Source: an uncultured Prevotella sp.
Lineage (GTDB): Bacteria > Bacteroidota > Bacteroidia > Bacteroidales > Bacteroidaceae
Reading direction: 5' to 3'
NCBI GenBank assembly: GCA_905233985.1
Contig: CAJOFA010000002.1
Location: 1-64,000, forward strand
DNA length: 64,000 nt
Shown here in pieces: positions 15,977 through 24,571 of the stretch (position 1 is the stretch's first letter; each line of letters begins with the position of its first letter). Under the pieces are notes generated by a model. That model saw only the letters and a program-made list of their open reading frames with translations. It made no database searches and was not told the origin of the DNA. A program made the translations under genes and the position numbers.

Positions 15977-18793
15977 TTATTCTGCGGGCATCATGATGAC
16001 TTCGGCGCGGTTGCCGGCCTTGAGGACTTCCTTGATGAAGGCGCTGATGCTCTCGGGGGTCTGAGCCTGAAGGATGGTCTTGTAGTCAGAGTGCATGTCA
16101 ACACCCCAGAAACGCCAGTCGTTGATGACGCTGCTCCAGTAGCCGTTGGTCTTCGTCTGGTCGTCGAAGTTCTTGAGCATATACTCCTTGACCTTGGTGA
16201 GCATGTCGGCATCGCAGCTCTTGGCGAGCTGCTCCACCTCGTCGCGCATAATCTGCACGGCCATGTCGCCCTTCTCGGGCTTCATGGGACAGTAGGCGAG
16301 CAGCTGGACCTCGTTCTCGAAGTCGTTGCGGCCGGCGGTGCTCTGGGCCACGACGGTATAGGCGGCTCCGGCATCTTCACGAATCTTCTTCAGGTAAATC
16401 ATCTGCAGCACCTGTCCGGCAATGTTGGCCTTGATGGCATTCTCGAGGGTGTAAGGCATCTGCTTGCTGTACCACACGATGACTCCGATGGCCTTGGGGG
16501 TCTCGGCCTTCTGCTTGAAGCTGTTGACGACAACGCCCTGGAAGTCGGTGCTCACATCGGGACCTTTCACTACCTGGCCGGTGGAGGGCAGGGCACCGAT
16601 GTACTGCTCTACGAGCGGACGGATGGTGGCCTCGTCATAGTTACCGATGATGTTGAAGGTGTAGGCTGCGGCATTGGCGGTGCGCTCCTTCGCCATCTGG
16701 AGGATGCGGTCGTAGTTGACGTTGGCAAGGTCTTCGACTTTCAGCGAGGCGAAGCGGGGATTATGGCAGCTGAACGTGGACTGCAGGGAGTCGCTGAAGG
16801 CGACCTCGGGCTGCAGCGAGCGGTTCTTCAGCTCTATCTCTGTGGTTTGCATGAGGTTGTCGAAGGACTTCTGGTCTTTGTTGACATTGGTGAAGTTGAG
16901 GTAGAGCAGCTGCAGCATGGTCTCGACATCCTTCGGCGTGGAGGAGCCGGAGACGTGCTGGCGGTTCTGGCTCAGCGACAGCGACATGCTGGCAATCTTG
17001 CCGGCCATGGCTTTCTCAAGCTCGGTGTGGGAGAAGTTGCCGAGGCCGCTGGCTTCGATGACGTCGTCGAACATCTTGATGTTGGCATAGTCGGCAGCGC
17101 CATATAGCGACGCGCCTCCGAAGCCTTCACCGGAGAGGATGACCTGGTCTTTCTTGAGGTCGGTCTGCTTGAGAACGACGGTGGCACCGTTGGAGAGTGT
17201 CAGCACGGTATAGCCGAACTGCTCGTTCTTCTCTTCCTTGACGATTTTTCCTGCTGCGGGCAGCTCGGCCATCAGCGGCTCGTCCTTCACGTTATCTACA
17301 TAAGCCTCTACCTCAGCGGCACGGGCAGCGGCAATGGCGCCCTTGAAGCTGTCGGCAGTAGGATAGACGGCTCCTTCCTTCTCGATGTTGAAGTTGAGCA
17401 CTACCATGTTGGTGTCGCTCTTGGCAACGAGCTCTCCCATGAGGTTGTTAATCTGGTCGAGGGGTATCATGGGCACCACCTGCTTCATCATCTGGTATTC
17501 GTAGTCGATGCTGGGGATGGGCTCGTCAGCAAGGAAGTGCTGCACGTACTGGTTGACAAACTGTGAGTTGTAGCGCTTGTCCTTGTTGGAGTATGCCTTC
17601 TCGAGCGAGCTGATGTAGTTGGCCTTGAAGCGGCTGTACTCGGTGGGGGTGAAACCGAACTCGGCAGCGCGGCGTGCCTCGATGAGGGCTGCGGTGACAG
17701 CGGCTTCGGTCTGTCCGTCCTTGGGCAGTACGTCGAGGGTGAAGGCATCCTTGGTCTTCGAGAAGATATAGGTGCCGTCGCTCACATTGCTCTGTACGAA
17801 GGGACTCTCGGGCTTCTCGGCATACTCCTTCAGACGGTCGTTCATCATGGAGATGGCTGCGTCCTTCATGAAGTCGAAGACGAGATAAGCCAGGGTGCCT
17901 TTCATCTCCTTGGGGAACACGTCGTGCTTGAACATCATCTCGACGATGTTATACTGCATCTCCTTGTCCTTGTCGATGGCGAAGATGGCCTCGTCATTGT
18001 CGGGAACAGGTACGTCCTCGACGAGGACACGGTTCTCGGGCAGCACGATGCCGCTGAACATCTCCTTGATCTTGGCTTCAACCTTGTCCACATCGACGTC
18101 GCCGACGATGATGAGTCCCTGGTTGTCGGGACGGTACCACTTCTCATAGTAGGCCTGCAGGAAGGGACGCTCGAAGTTGTCGATAATCTCCATGAGTCCG
18201 ATAGGCATGCGGTGGCCGTACTTACAATTGGGATAGAGTGCGGGCAGACAGCGCTGGAACATGCGCTGCGAAGCGCTGGAACGCAGGCGCCACTCCTCAT
18301 GGATGACTCCACGCTCCTTGTCTATCTCTTCCTGCTCGAGGGTGAGTCCGTCGGCCCAGTCGTAGAGCACGAGCAGGCAGGAGTCGATGACGCTCTCACG
18401 GGTGGTGGGAACGTTCGAGATGTTGTAAACGGTCTGGTCAATGGATGTGTAGGCATTCAGGTCACGACCGAACTTCACGCCAATGCTCTCGCACCAACGC
18501 ATGAGCTGGTTGCCGGGGAAGTGCTTGGAACCGTTGAAGGCCATGTGCTCCAGGAAGTGAGCCAGTCCGCGCTGGTTGTCGTCTTCCTGCAGGGAGCCGA
18601 CTTTCTGGGCGATGTAGAACTCTGCACGGTTCTCGGGCCAGTTGTTGTAGCGGATGTAGTAAGTCAAACCATTGTCCAACTTACCGATGCGCACGGCATC
18701 GTCAACAGGAATTGCCGGCATTTCCTGCGCCATCATGGTTGCTGCGCTAATCATCATCAGCACGGCAACAATCAATAATCTCTTTAGTTTCAT
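15977..18793 (-). CDS. M16 family zinc metallopeptidase, secreted
   Basis: 938 residues. Signal peptide (cut after MMAQ, about residue 23), then two insulinase/pitrilysin-type halves. The inverted zinc motif HxxEH is His79, Glu82, His83 in AHFLEHMAF. The second half, from about 520, lacks it, as expected for the non-catalytic half of the clam shell. Such periplasmic peptidases degrade short and medium peptides. It has its own -7 box and terminator and appears monocistronic. Confidence 0.93.
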   Translation of the reverse strand: MKLKRLLIVAVLMMISAATMMAQEMPAIPVDDAVRIGKLDNGLTYYIRYNNWPENRAEFYIAQKVGSLQEDDNQRGLAHFLEHMAFNGSKHFPGNQLMRWCESIGVKFGRDLNAYTSIDQTVYNISNVPTTRESVIDSCLLVLYDWADGLTLEQEEIDKERGVIHEEWRLRSSASQRMFQRCLPALYPNCKYGHRMPIGLMEIIDNFERPFLQAYYEKWYRPDNQGLIIVGDVDVDKVEAKIKEMFSGIVLPENRVLVEDVPVPDNDEAIFAIDKDKEMQYNIVEMMFKHDVFPKEMKGTLAYLVFDFMKDAAISMMNDRLKEYAEKPESPFVQSNVSDGTYIFSKTKDAFTLDVLPKDGQTEAAVTAALIEARRAAEFGFTPTEYSRFKANYISSLEKAYSNKDKRYNSQFVNQYVQHFLADEPIPSIDYEYQMMKQVVPMIPLDQINNLMGELVAKSDTNMVVLNFNIEKEGAVYPTADSFKGAIAAARAAEVEAYVDNVKDEPLMAELPAAGKIVKEEKNEQFGYTVLTLSNGATVVLKQTDLKKDQVILSGEGFGGASLYGAADYANIKMFDDVIEASGLGNFSHTELEKAMAGKIASMSLSLSQNRQHVSGSSTPKDVETMLQLLYLNFTNVNKDQKSFDNLMQTTEIELKNRSLQPEVAFSDSLQSTFSCHNPRFASLKVEDLANVNYDRILQMAKERTANAAAYTFNIIGNYDEATIRPLVEQYIGALPSTGQVVKGPDVSTDFQGVVVNSFKQKAETPKAIGVIVWYSKQMPYTLENAIKANIAGQVLQMIYLKKIREDAGAAYTVVAQSTAGRNDFENEVQLLAYCPMKPEKGDMAVQIMRDEVEQLAKSCDADMLTKVKEYMLKNFDDQTKTNGYWSSVINDWRFWGVDMHSDYKTILQAQTPESISAFIKEVLKAGNRAEVIMMPAE

Positions 18794-18829
18794 TGTTTTT
18801 TTGTTGATAATTTATAATAAAATAGTGTG

Positions 18830-18837
18830 CAAAGTTA
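18830..18837 (-). promoter_or_regulatory. -7 box of the M16 peptidase gene
   Basis: Minus-strand TAACTTTG, 36 bp before the ATG; no clear -33 element. Confidence 0.5.
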
Positions 18838-18877
18838 TGCTTTTTTTTATGATTAGTCGCACATTGGACGTAAAAAA

Positions 18878-19795
18878 CTACATAAAAGTTGTATTTTTTA
18901 CATTTTTTCGCATGTTTCGCGGATGATGGTTGATAATTTCGTCGCGTAAGGTACTGACGTCGATGTGGGTGTATATCTCGGTGGTACCGATGTCCTCGTG
19001 ACCGAGCAGTGCCTGTATGACACGCAGGTCGGCACCGCCCTCGAGCAATGCCGTGGCAAAGGAGTGGCGCAGCGTGTGGGGCGAGATGGTTTTACGGATG
19101 CCCGCTGCCGCTGCCTGCTGCTTGATCATGATGAGTATCATGGTGCGGGTGAGGTGGGCGCCGCGACGGTTCAGGAACACATAATCCTCCTCACCGGCTT
19201 TGATGCGCATGGTATTGCGTACCTGAAACCAGTTGTCCAGCTCCTGCAGGGCCTTCGGGGAGATAGGCACCAGACGCTCCTTCGAGCCTTTGCCCAGCAC
19301 ACGGACATACTGTTCCTCGATGTAGAGGTTGGAGAGCTTGAGGTTAACCAGTTCGCTGACGCGCAAGCCACAGGAGAAGAGCACCTCGATGATGGCACGG
19401 TTGCGGTGGCCCTCAAACTTCGACACGTCGATGCTGTTCTCCAGGGCATCGACCTCCTCGGTGGACAGCACCTCGGGCAGGTGTTCACCCAAGACGGGCG
19501 ACTCCAGCAGCTCCGACGGGTCGTCGGGGCGCCAGCCGTCTAACTGCAAAAAGTGGAAGAAGGAGCGTACGCCGCTGAGAATACGGCATTGTGAACGCGG
19601 GCCGATGCCAATGTCGTGCAGTCCTGCGGCAAACATCTGCAAGTCGCTTAACGTCACGTCAGCAACCTCTTTGTCCTCACGCTTCAGGAAGGCGAGGAGC
19701 TTTTCCAAATCACGCTGATAGGCGTCGAGGGTGTTGGCCGACATGTTGCGCTGCAGCTTCAGGTAGCGCAGGTAGGCCCGTGTTACGTCTTTCAT
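18878..19795 (-). CDS. xerD: Tyrosine recombinase XerD
   Basis: 305 residues. An N-terminal SAM-like core-binding domain (1-95) precedes the catalytic domain with Arg145 (GLRVSEL), Lys169 (GKGSKER), His240 and Arg243 (SPHTLRHSFAT), His266 (LLGHEDI) and nucleophile Tyr275 (EIYTHI). Length and motifs fit XerC/XerD, which resolve chromosome dimers at dif, rather than an integrase of a mobile element. It starts 18 bp after ispG in a housekeeping run with no mobile features nearby. XerD over XerC is a judgement from the wording of the motifs. Confidence 0.87.
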   Translation of the reverse strand: MKDVTRAYLRYLKLQRNMSANTLDAYQRDLEKLLAFLKREDKEVADVTLSDLQMFAAGLHDIGIGPRSQCRILSGVRSFFHFLQLDGWRPDDPSELLESPVLGEHLPEVLSTEEVDALENSIDVSKFEGHRNRAIIEVLFSCGLRVSELVNLKLSNLYIEEQYVRVLGKGSKERLVPISPKALQELDNWFQVRNTMRIKAGEEDYVFLNRRGAHLTRTMILIMIKQQAAAAGIRKTISPHTLRHSFATALLEGGADLRVIQALLGHEDIGTTEIYTHIDVSTLRDEIINHHPRNMRKNVKNTTFM

Positions 19796-19813
19796 CGGCG
19801 AGACTGTTAAGTT

Positions 19814-21190
19814 TTATGCCTTCTTGTCGGCCTCGATGAGTTCCAACAGGCGTTCTACGGCTTCCTCTTCGGGGATGTTCTTCAGCACACACTCTTTCCG
19901 GCGGTAGAGCGAGATACGCCCCCGTCCTGCTCCGACATAGCCGTAGTCGGCATCGGCCATCTCTCCCGGGCCGTTGACGATACAACCCATGATGCCTATC
20001 TTTAAGCCGACTAAATGACCTGTAGCTTTCTTGATGCGGGCAATGGTCTCCTGCAGGTTGTAGAGGGTGCGACCGCATCCCGGACAGGAGATATACTCCG
20101 TCTTGGTGAACTTGATGCGGGCAGCCTGGAGGATGGAGTCGGATAAAAGGTGGAGGGTTGAGGGTGGAAGGTGGAGGGTGGAGTAGAGAACAAGCTTTGT
20201 AGCCTTGCGGTCGATGAGCAGGGCGCCGACAGCCATGGATGCCTTCAGCTGGAGGGCTTCCCAGTCGGGGGCATCGAGGATCAGCGTGATGGTGTCGTCC
20301 TTGATGCCAGCCTCAGCCTCGGCACGAAGAGCTGTACATTCCTCTATCAAATCTACGAGCTTGCGAGCTACAGGAATCTCTGCCTCCGGTTCTTCACTAA
20401 GTGACACACGGATGGTGTCACCAATGCCTTCGGTAAGTAGCGCACCGATGCCTACGGCACTCTTGATGCGTCCATCCTCGCCTTCGCCGGCTTCGGTCAC
20501 GCCAAGATGCAGGGGGTAGTGCATGTCCTCGCGGTCCATTGTTTTGACGAGCAGGCGCACGGTGGTGACCATGACGACGGTATTGGATGCCTTGATGCTG
20601 ATGACCACATCGTTGAACTGCTCACGCTTAAAGATACGCAGGAACTCCATACAACTCTCCACGATGCCCTCGGGCGTGTCGCCATAGCGGGACATGATGC
20701 GGTCGGAGAGCGAGCCGTGGTTCACACCGATACGTACTGCGGTGTGGTGCTCCTTACAGATGCGGATGAAAGGCAAGAGCTTCGCCTCTATCTTCTGCAG
20801 CTCGGCCTGATACTCGTCATCGGTATATTCCAAGTGCTTGAAGGTACGTCCGGGATCTACGTAGTTGCCCGGATTGATGCGCACCTTCTCACAGTACTGT
20901 GCTGCGACGTCGGCGGTGTGGGCCGTGAAATGGACGTCAGCCACCAGGGGCTGTGGATAGCCGTCGGCCTTCAGACGGGCGGAGATGTTCTTCATGTTCT
21001 CTGCCTCACGGGTTCCCTGTGTGGTAAAACGTACCAGCTCGCCACCGGCATCGATGATGCGTTTGGCTTGTGCCACACATCCCTCGGTGTCGTTGGTATC
21101 GACGGTAGCCATCGACTGGATGCGGATGGGGTTGTCGCCACCAATCCCGATGTTTCCTACATGAGCTACGGTTGTCTTTCTTCTCATCAT
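19814..21190 (-). CDS. ispG: 4-hydroxy-3-methylbut-2-en-1-yl diphosphate synthase (flavodoxin)
   Basis: 458 residues. It makes HMBPP from MEcPP in the MEP isoprenoid pathway using a 4Fe-4S cluster. A TIM-barrel domain opens with GGDNPIRIQSMATVDT, and the C-terminal domain carries the cluster ligands in EYISCPGCGRT and GIMGCIVNGPGE. Bacteroidetes enzymes usually have a large central insert of the plant type; here it is short. Within it, about residues 336-348 are encoded by five 7-bp repeats (STLHLPPSTLHLL), which looks like a later insertion. An ATG one codon downstream is an equal start. It sits between purE and xerD in one operon. Confidence 0.93.
   Translation of the reverse strand: MMRRKTTVAHVGNIGIGGDNPIRIQSMATVDTNDTEGCVAQAKRIIDAGGELVRFTTQGTREAENMKNISARLKADGYPQPLVADVHFTAHTADVAAQYCEKVRINPGNYVDPGRTFKHLEYTDDEYQAELQKIEAKLLPFIRICKEHHTAVRIGVNHGSLSDRIMSRYGDTPEGIVESCMEFLRIFKREQFNDVVISIKASNTVVMVTTVRLLVKTMDREDMHYPLHLGVTEAGEGEDGRIKSAVGIGALLTEGIGDTIRVSLSEEPEAEIPVARKLVDLIEECTALRAEAEAGIKDDTITLILDAPDWEALQLKASMAVGALLIDRKATKLVLYSTLHLPPSTLHLLSDSILQAARIKFTKTEYISCPGCGRTLYNLQETIARIKKATGHLVGLKIGIMGCIVNGPGEMADADYGYVGAGRGRISLYRRKECVLKNIPEEEAVERLLELIEADKKA
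20149..20183. repeat. Five tandem 7-bp repeats inside ispG
   Basis: Units on the plus strand: GGTGGAG, GGTTGAG, GGTGGAA, GGTGGAG, GGTGGAG. Total 35 bp, in a coding region otherwise free of such sequence. Confidence 0.9.
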
Positions 21191-21199
21191 GGCTCCTTG

Positions 21200-21706
21200 T
21201 TAATTGGTCTTGTACTCGTATTTCACCTCTGCCAAGTCACGGTTGGCCTTCTCTATCTTCTGTTTCAGGTTCTCCTTATAGGTGGCGAGGCGCTGAGCCA
21301 GCGTGTCATCGCTCAGGGCCAGCATCTCCACGGCGAGGATGGCAGCGTTCTGTGCACCATTGACGCCAACGGTAGCCACAGGGATGCCCGGCGGCATCTG
21401 GATGATGCTGAGCATGGCATCGAGGCCGTCCAACATGCCCTTGATAGGCACGCCGATGACGGGCAGTGTCGTGGAGGCAGCGATGACGCCCGGCAGGGCG
21501 GCAGCCATACCAGCACCGGCAATGATGACACGGATGCCACGTCCCTTGGCGGCCTTGGCAAATTGTTCCACGGCATCGGGGGTACGGTGTGCCGACAATG
21601 CGTTGACTTCAAAGGGCACCTGCATCTCGTCCAGCAACTTACAGGCTTTTTCCATGACGGGCAGGTCGCTGGTGCTGCCCATGATAATACTTACTAATGG
21701 AGACAT
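21200..21706 (-). CDS. purE: 5-(carboxyamino)imidazole ribonucleotide mutase
   Basis: 168 residues. Class I PurE converts N5-CAIR to CAIR in purine synthesis. The family signatures are clear: IIMGSTSDLPVM near the N-terminus, the catalytic-loop SAHRTPD, and AGAGMAAALPGVIA. The Lys/Glu-rich C-terminal helix follows. It starts 37 bp after the PAP2-like gene and ends 9 bp before ispG. Confidence 0.96.
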   Translation of the reverse strand: MSPLVSIIMGSTSDLPVMEKACKLLDEMQVPFEVNALSAHRTPDAVEQFAKAAKGRGIRVIIAGAGMAAALPGVIAASTTLPVIGVPIKGMLDGLDAMLSIIQMPPGIPVATVGVNGAQNAAILAVEMLALSDDTLAQRLATYKENLKQKIEKANRDLAEVKYEYKTN

Positions 21707-21743
21707 ATATGCTATGAATTAATTATTACGACGATATACCATA

Positions 21744-22364
21744 TTATATATAGATGATGGCGAGGACGGCGACGATGAAGCCGATGAAGAAGCCCGCGAC
21801 AACCTGTGACAGGGTGTGCTGACGTAATATCATACGGCTACTGCCGAGTAAGCCGGCCATCATAAATAGCAGGCAGAACCACCAGACGGGGTTGAAGCCG
21901 AAGGCATCGGCAAAGACAAACAGCGCTCCCATGAAACCGCCGATGGCTGCCGTGTGGGTTGAAATCTTCCAGATGACATTGATCAGCGCACAGGTTATCT
22001 GTACGGCCAAAGCCGCAATGACGATGCTAATCATGAAGTGGGGGATGTGCTGTAAGTCCATCAGATAGATGCAGCCGAAGTAGCAGAGAATACTGATGAC
22101 GTAAGGCACCATGCGGCGCTCCTTCTGTCCCAGCTCGATGAGTGTCCAGCCCTGATAACGGCGGTAGAGGTGTATCAGCAGCGTGGGAATGAAAATGGTA
22201 AAGAGATAGACGACAAGCAGCACGCGGAGCTTGAAGGCCCAGGGATAGAGGCTCATATAGCTGAACAGAAACAGCGTCAGCAGTCCCAGCATGGGCAGGT
22301 AGAACGGGGTGAACAACATGCTCACTATCCGCGCTGCCAGTATGATTTGCTTCTCTCTTGTCAT
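21744..22364 (-). CDS. PAP2-superfamily-like membrane protein
   Basis: 206 residues with about six transmembrane segments. The second half contains STHTAAIGG and SSRMILRQHTLSQVVAGF, which resemble motifs 2 and 3 of type 2 phosphatidic acid phosphatases (SGH and SRxxxxxHxxxD), but the final Asp is Gln. Activity on a lipid phosphate such as undecaprenyl pyrophosphate is therefore uncertain. It lies 7 bp after rpoN in the same operon. Confidence 0.7.
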   Translation of the reverse strand: MTREKQIILAARIVSMLFTPFYLPMLGLLTLFLFSYMSLYPWAFKLRVLLVVYLFTIFIPTLLIHLYRRYQGWTLIELGQKERRMVPYVISILCYFGCIYLMDLQHIPHFMISIVIAALAVQITCALINVIWKISTHTAAIGGFMGALFVFADAFGFNPVWWFCLLFMMAGLLGSSRMILRQHTLSQVVAGFFIGFIVAVLAIIYI

Positions 22365-22371
22365 GGTCGGT

Positions 22372-23883
22372 CTAATTCTTTCTCATTCGTGCAATGGGGA
22401 TGCCGAGTTGCTCGCGATACTTGGCTACGGTGCGCCGTGCGATGGGATAGCCGCGTTGGTGCAGCTGTTCACGCAAGGCATCGTCGCTCAGCGGCTTGTG
22501 CTTGTCTTCGGCGGCAATGATGTCACGTAGCGCTGCCTTGATTTCACGTGTTGACAATTCCTCACCGCTCTCCGTCACATAACCGTCGCTGAAAAAGTAG
22601 CGAAGGGGGAAGGTGCCCCAGCGCGTCTGGGCATATTTTGAGTTGCATACACGTGAGACGGTACTCACATCAAGTCCTGTGCGCTCTGCCACGTCTTTCA
22701 ATATCATGGGGCGCAACGATGCTTCGTCACCGTCCTCAAAGAAACGGTGTTGCAACTGGATGATGGTCTTCATGGTCAGCGAAAGGGTACGCTGCCGGAC
22801 ACGGATGGCCTCAATGAAATTTTGTGCGGCATCTACTTTCTTCTTGGTATAAAGCAGTGCCTCCTTCATCTGGCGGCTCATGTTCTCGCGGTTGTTCTGG
22901 TACTCCTTCAGCGTGTCGGCAAAGGACTGCGAGACATGCAGCTCAGGAATCTCGCCATGATTGAGCTGGAACGTCACGGTGCCGTCGTCCTGTGTGTCGA
23001 TGATGAAGTCGGGGGTAATCTGCTGCAGGGAGCGTCCCACATGCTCATTCATGGAGGCGCCGGGCTTGGGGTTAAGCTTGCGCAGCTCTCCTATGAGCGC
23101 CTCGGTCTGCAGGTCATCGAGGGCAAGGGCCCGTTGTATTCTGTTCCAATGCTTATGGGTGAATGCCTCAAAATGGTTGGTGACAACCTGTCCCATCAGG
23201 TCTCGCTGGTGTGAAGGCTCACGGCGTTTAATCTGCAGCAGCAGGCACTCCTGCAAGGAACGGGCACCGATGCCGGCAGGGTCGAAGTCCTGCAACTGGC
23301 GGAGCACACGCTCCACCTCCTCAACGGTCACGTCGATATTATGCCAGATGGCCAAGTCCTCACATACCGTGTCAAGGTCTTTGCGCAGCAGTCCGTCGTC
23401 ATCGAGCGAACCGATGAGATATTCCATGATATAGCGATCGCGCTCGGTTAACTCCAGTTCTCCCACCTGCTGATAGAGCTGGTCATAGAAGGACACGCCA
23501 CCCGCATAGACGGTTTCTTCACGTTCCTCCATGCCGTTGCTGCCGCTACGATAGACGGGCAGGTCTTCATCGTCACGACCAATGCCCTCCAAAGCTGCAT
23601 CCAATGCCGACTGGCGTTCCTCTTGTTCCCGTTCGTGGTCGAAGGAATCTGAGTGCTCAGAGTCTTCGGTAAATTCTGGGAACTCGGGGCTGTCCGATAG
23701 ATCCAGGTCATCCGTCGATACCTCCAGTGCAGGGTTGTCGTCCATCTCGGCATTGATGCGTTCCACCAGTTGTGTCACGGGTAGCTGCACCAGCTGAGCC
23801 TGCACCAGCTGCTGTTGTGTGATAGACTGCGTCTGCTTCAGCAGTTGCTCCTGTTTCTGTATCTGTACCTGTTCCTGCGACAT
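22372..23883 (-). CDS. rpoN: RNA polymerase sigma-54 factor
   Basis: 503 residues. Region I is glutamine- and leucine-rich (QTQSITQQQLVQAQLVQLPV), region II is acidic (about 55-120), and region III carries the core-binding and DNA-binding parts. The RpoN box ARRTVAKYRE is at about 482-491, close to the C-terminus. It directs core polymerase to -24/-12 promoters that need AAA-type activators; none of these is in the window. The gene starts 2 bp after the upstream conserved hypothetical. Confidence 0.96.
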   Translation of the reverse strand: MSQEQVQIQKQEQLLKQTQSITQQQLVQAQLVQLPVTQLVERINAEMDDNPALEVSTDDLDLSDSPEFPEFTEDSEHSDSFDHEREQEERQSALDAALEGIGRDDEDLPVYRSGSNGMEEREETVYAGGVSFYDQLYQQVGELELTERDRYIMEYLIGSLDDDGLLRKDLDTVCEDLAIWHNIDVTVEEVERVLRQLQDFDPAGIGARSLQECLLLQIKRREPSHQRDLMGQVVTNHFEAFTHKHWNRIQRALALDDLQTEALIGELRKLNPKPGASMNEHVGRSLQQITPDFIIDTQDDGTVTFQLNHGEIPELHVSQSFADTLKEYQNNRENMSRQMKEALLYTKKKVDAAQNFIEAIRVRQRTLSLTMKTIIQLQHRFFEDGDEASLRPMILKDVAERTGLDVSTVSRVCNSKYAQTRWGTFPLRYFFSDGYVTESGEELSTREIKAALRDIIAAEDKHKPLSDDALREQLHQRGYPIARRTVAKYREQLGIPIARMRKN

Positions 23884-23885
23884 GA

Positions 23886-24533
23886 TTATTGATAATACTC
23901 TTTGAGTTCAGCAGCTAACTGTGCCAGCTGCTCGGTGTCGGTGTTGCCGTAGCGGCGCCAGATGTCGGCACATGGTCCCAACAATGGAGAGAATAGCACG
24001 TCACGACAGTTGAGGTAAGGGTCAATACGCTGCATCACTTCCATTGCCTCGACCACATCGGTTGCCTTGATGCTGAGGAGGCGTGCCAGCTCACGAATCT
24101 CGGGGGTTTCACAGACCATCGTACCTGGCGTGAGCCGGAAATAAAGGTCAAGCACAAGGATAAGTGCCACAGGAGTGAATCGTTCGTCTTCTGGCAATGG
24201 ACGGAAGTCTTTTTCGAATGTCTCGTTCGTCTCTACGCCGTCGTAGAACTCGTTGGCATTGCCGTAGCCCTTCATCTCGCGTAACAGCTGTACGGCACGT
24301 TTCAATCTACGGGGATTCTCGCCATACTGTTCCCAGATATGCTCAATACGTGGCGTCTCCAGATTGGCAATTTGACACATCTTACTAAACAGCACCCTCG
24401 GGTGCACGTGCACCTCCAGTGCCAGGTTGACCATAGCACGGCTATACATCGGCTTAATACCTACGGGCTTACGCAGGTAGAGCTGCAGCATGAACAGCCA
24501 GTAGTCGTCCTTCCAGTTCGTATTCTTTGCCAT
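23886..24533 (-). CDS. Conserved hypothetical protein upstream of rpoN
   Basis: 215 residues, soluble, no signal peptide, largely alpha-helical by composition. Characteristic stretches are NWKDDYWLFMLQLYLRKP, FYDGVETNETFEKDF and LILVLDLYFRLTPGTMV. The sequence resembles an uncharacterised family that I associate with Bacteroidales, but no function is known to me. It ends 2 bp before the rpoN start, so it is the first gene of the rpoN-purE-ispG-xerD run. Confidence 0.75.
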   Translation of the reverse strand: MAKNTNWKDDYWLFMLQLYLRKPVGIKPMYSRAMVNLALEVHVHPRVLFSKMCQIANLETPRIEHIWEQYGENPRRLKRAVQLLREMKGYGNANEFYDGVETNETFEKDFRPLPEDERFTPVALILVLDLYFRLTPGTMVCETPEIRELARLLSIKATDVVEAMEVMQRIDPYLNCRDVLFSPLLGPCADIWRRYGNTDTEQLAQLAAELKEYYQ

Positions 24534-24543
24534 AATCCCCTTT

Positions 24544-24571
24544 ATTTTTCAATTTTCAACTTTCTGATTAC
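24544..24571. repeat. 7-bp degenerate tandem repeat between genes
   Basis: Units ATTTTTC, AATTTTC, AACTTTC, TGATTAC; includes the stop codon of the DUF2207 gene and ends near the start of the next gene. Confidence 0.6.

Noticed and set aside
16091..17107. Long plus-strand frame (338 codons) opposite the M16 peptidase gene
   Set aside because: Antisense shadow of a clearly conserved gene; composition rich in Gly, Val, Leu and His and no domain. The same applies to frames at 17924-18778, 20507-21697, 29666-30487, 27944-28822 and 22747-23214.
18878..19795. Tyrosine recombinase as sign of an integrated mobile element
   Set aside because: Length, motifs and operon with ispG fit housekeeping XerD; no attachment repeats, tRNA or mobile genes nearby.
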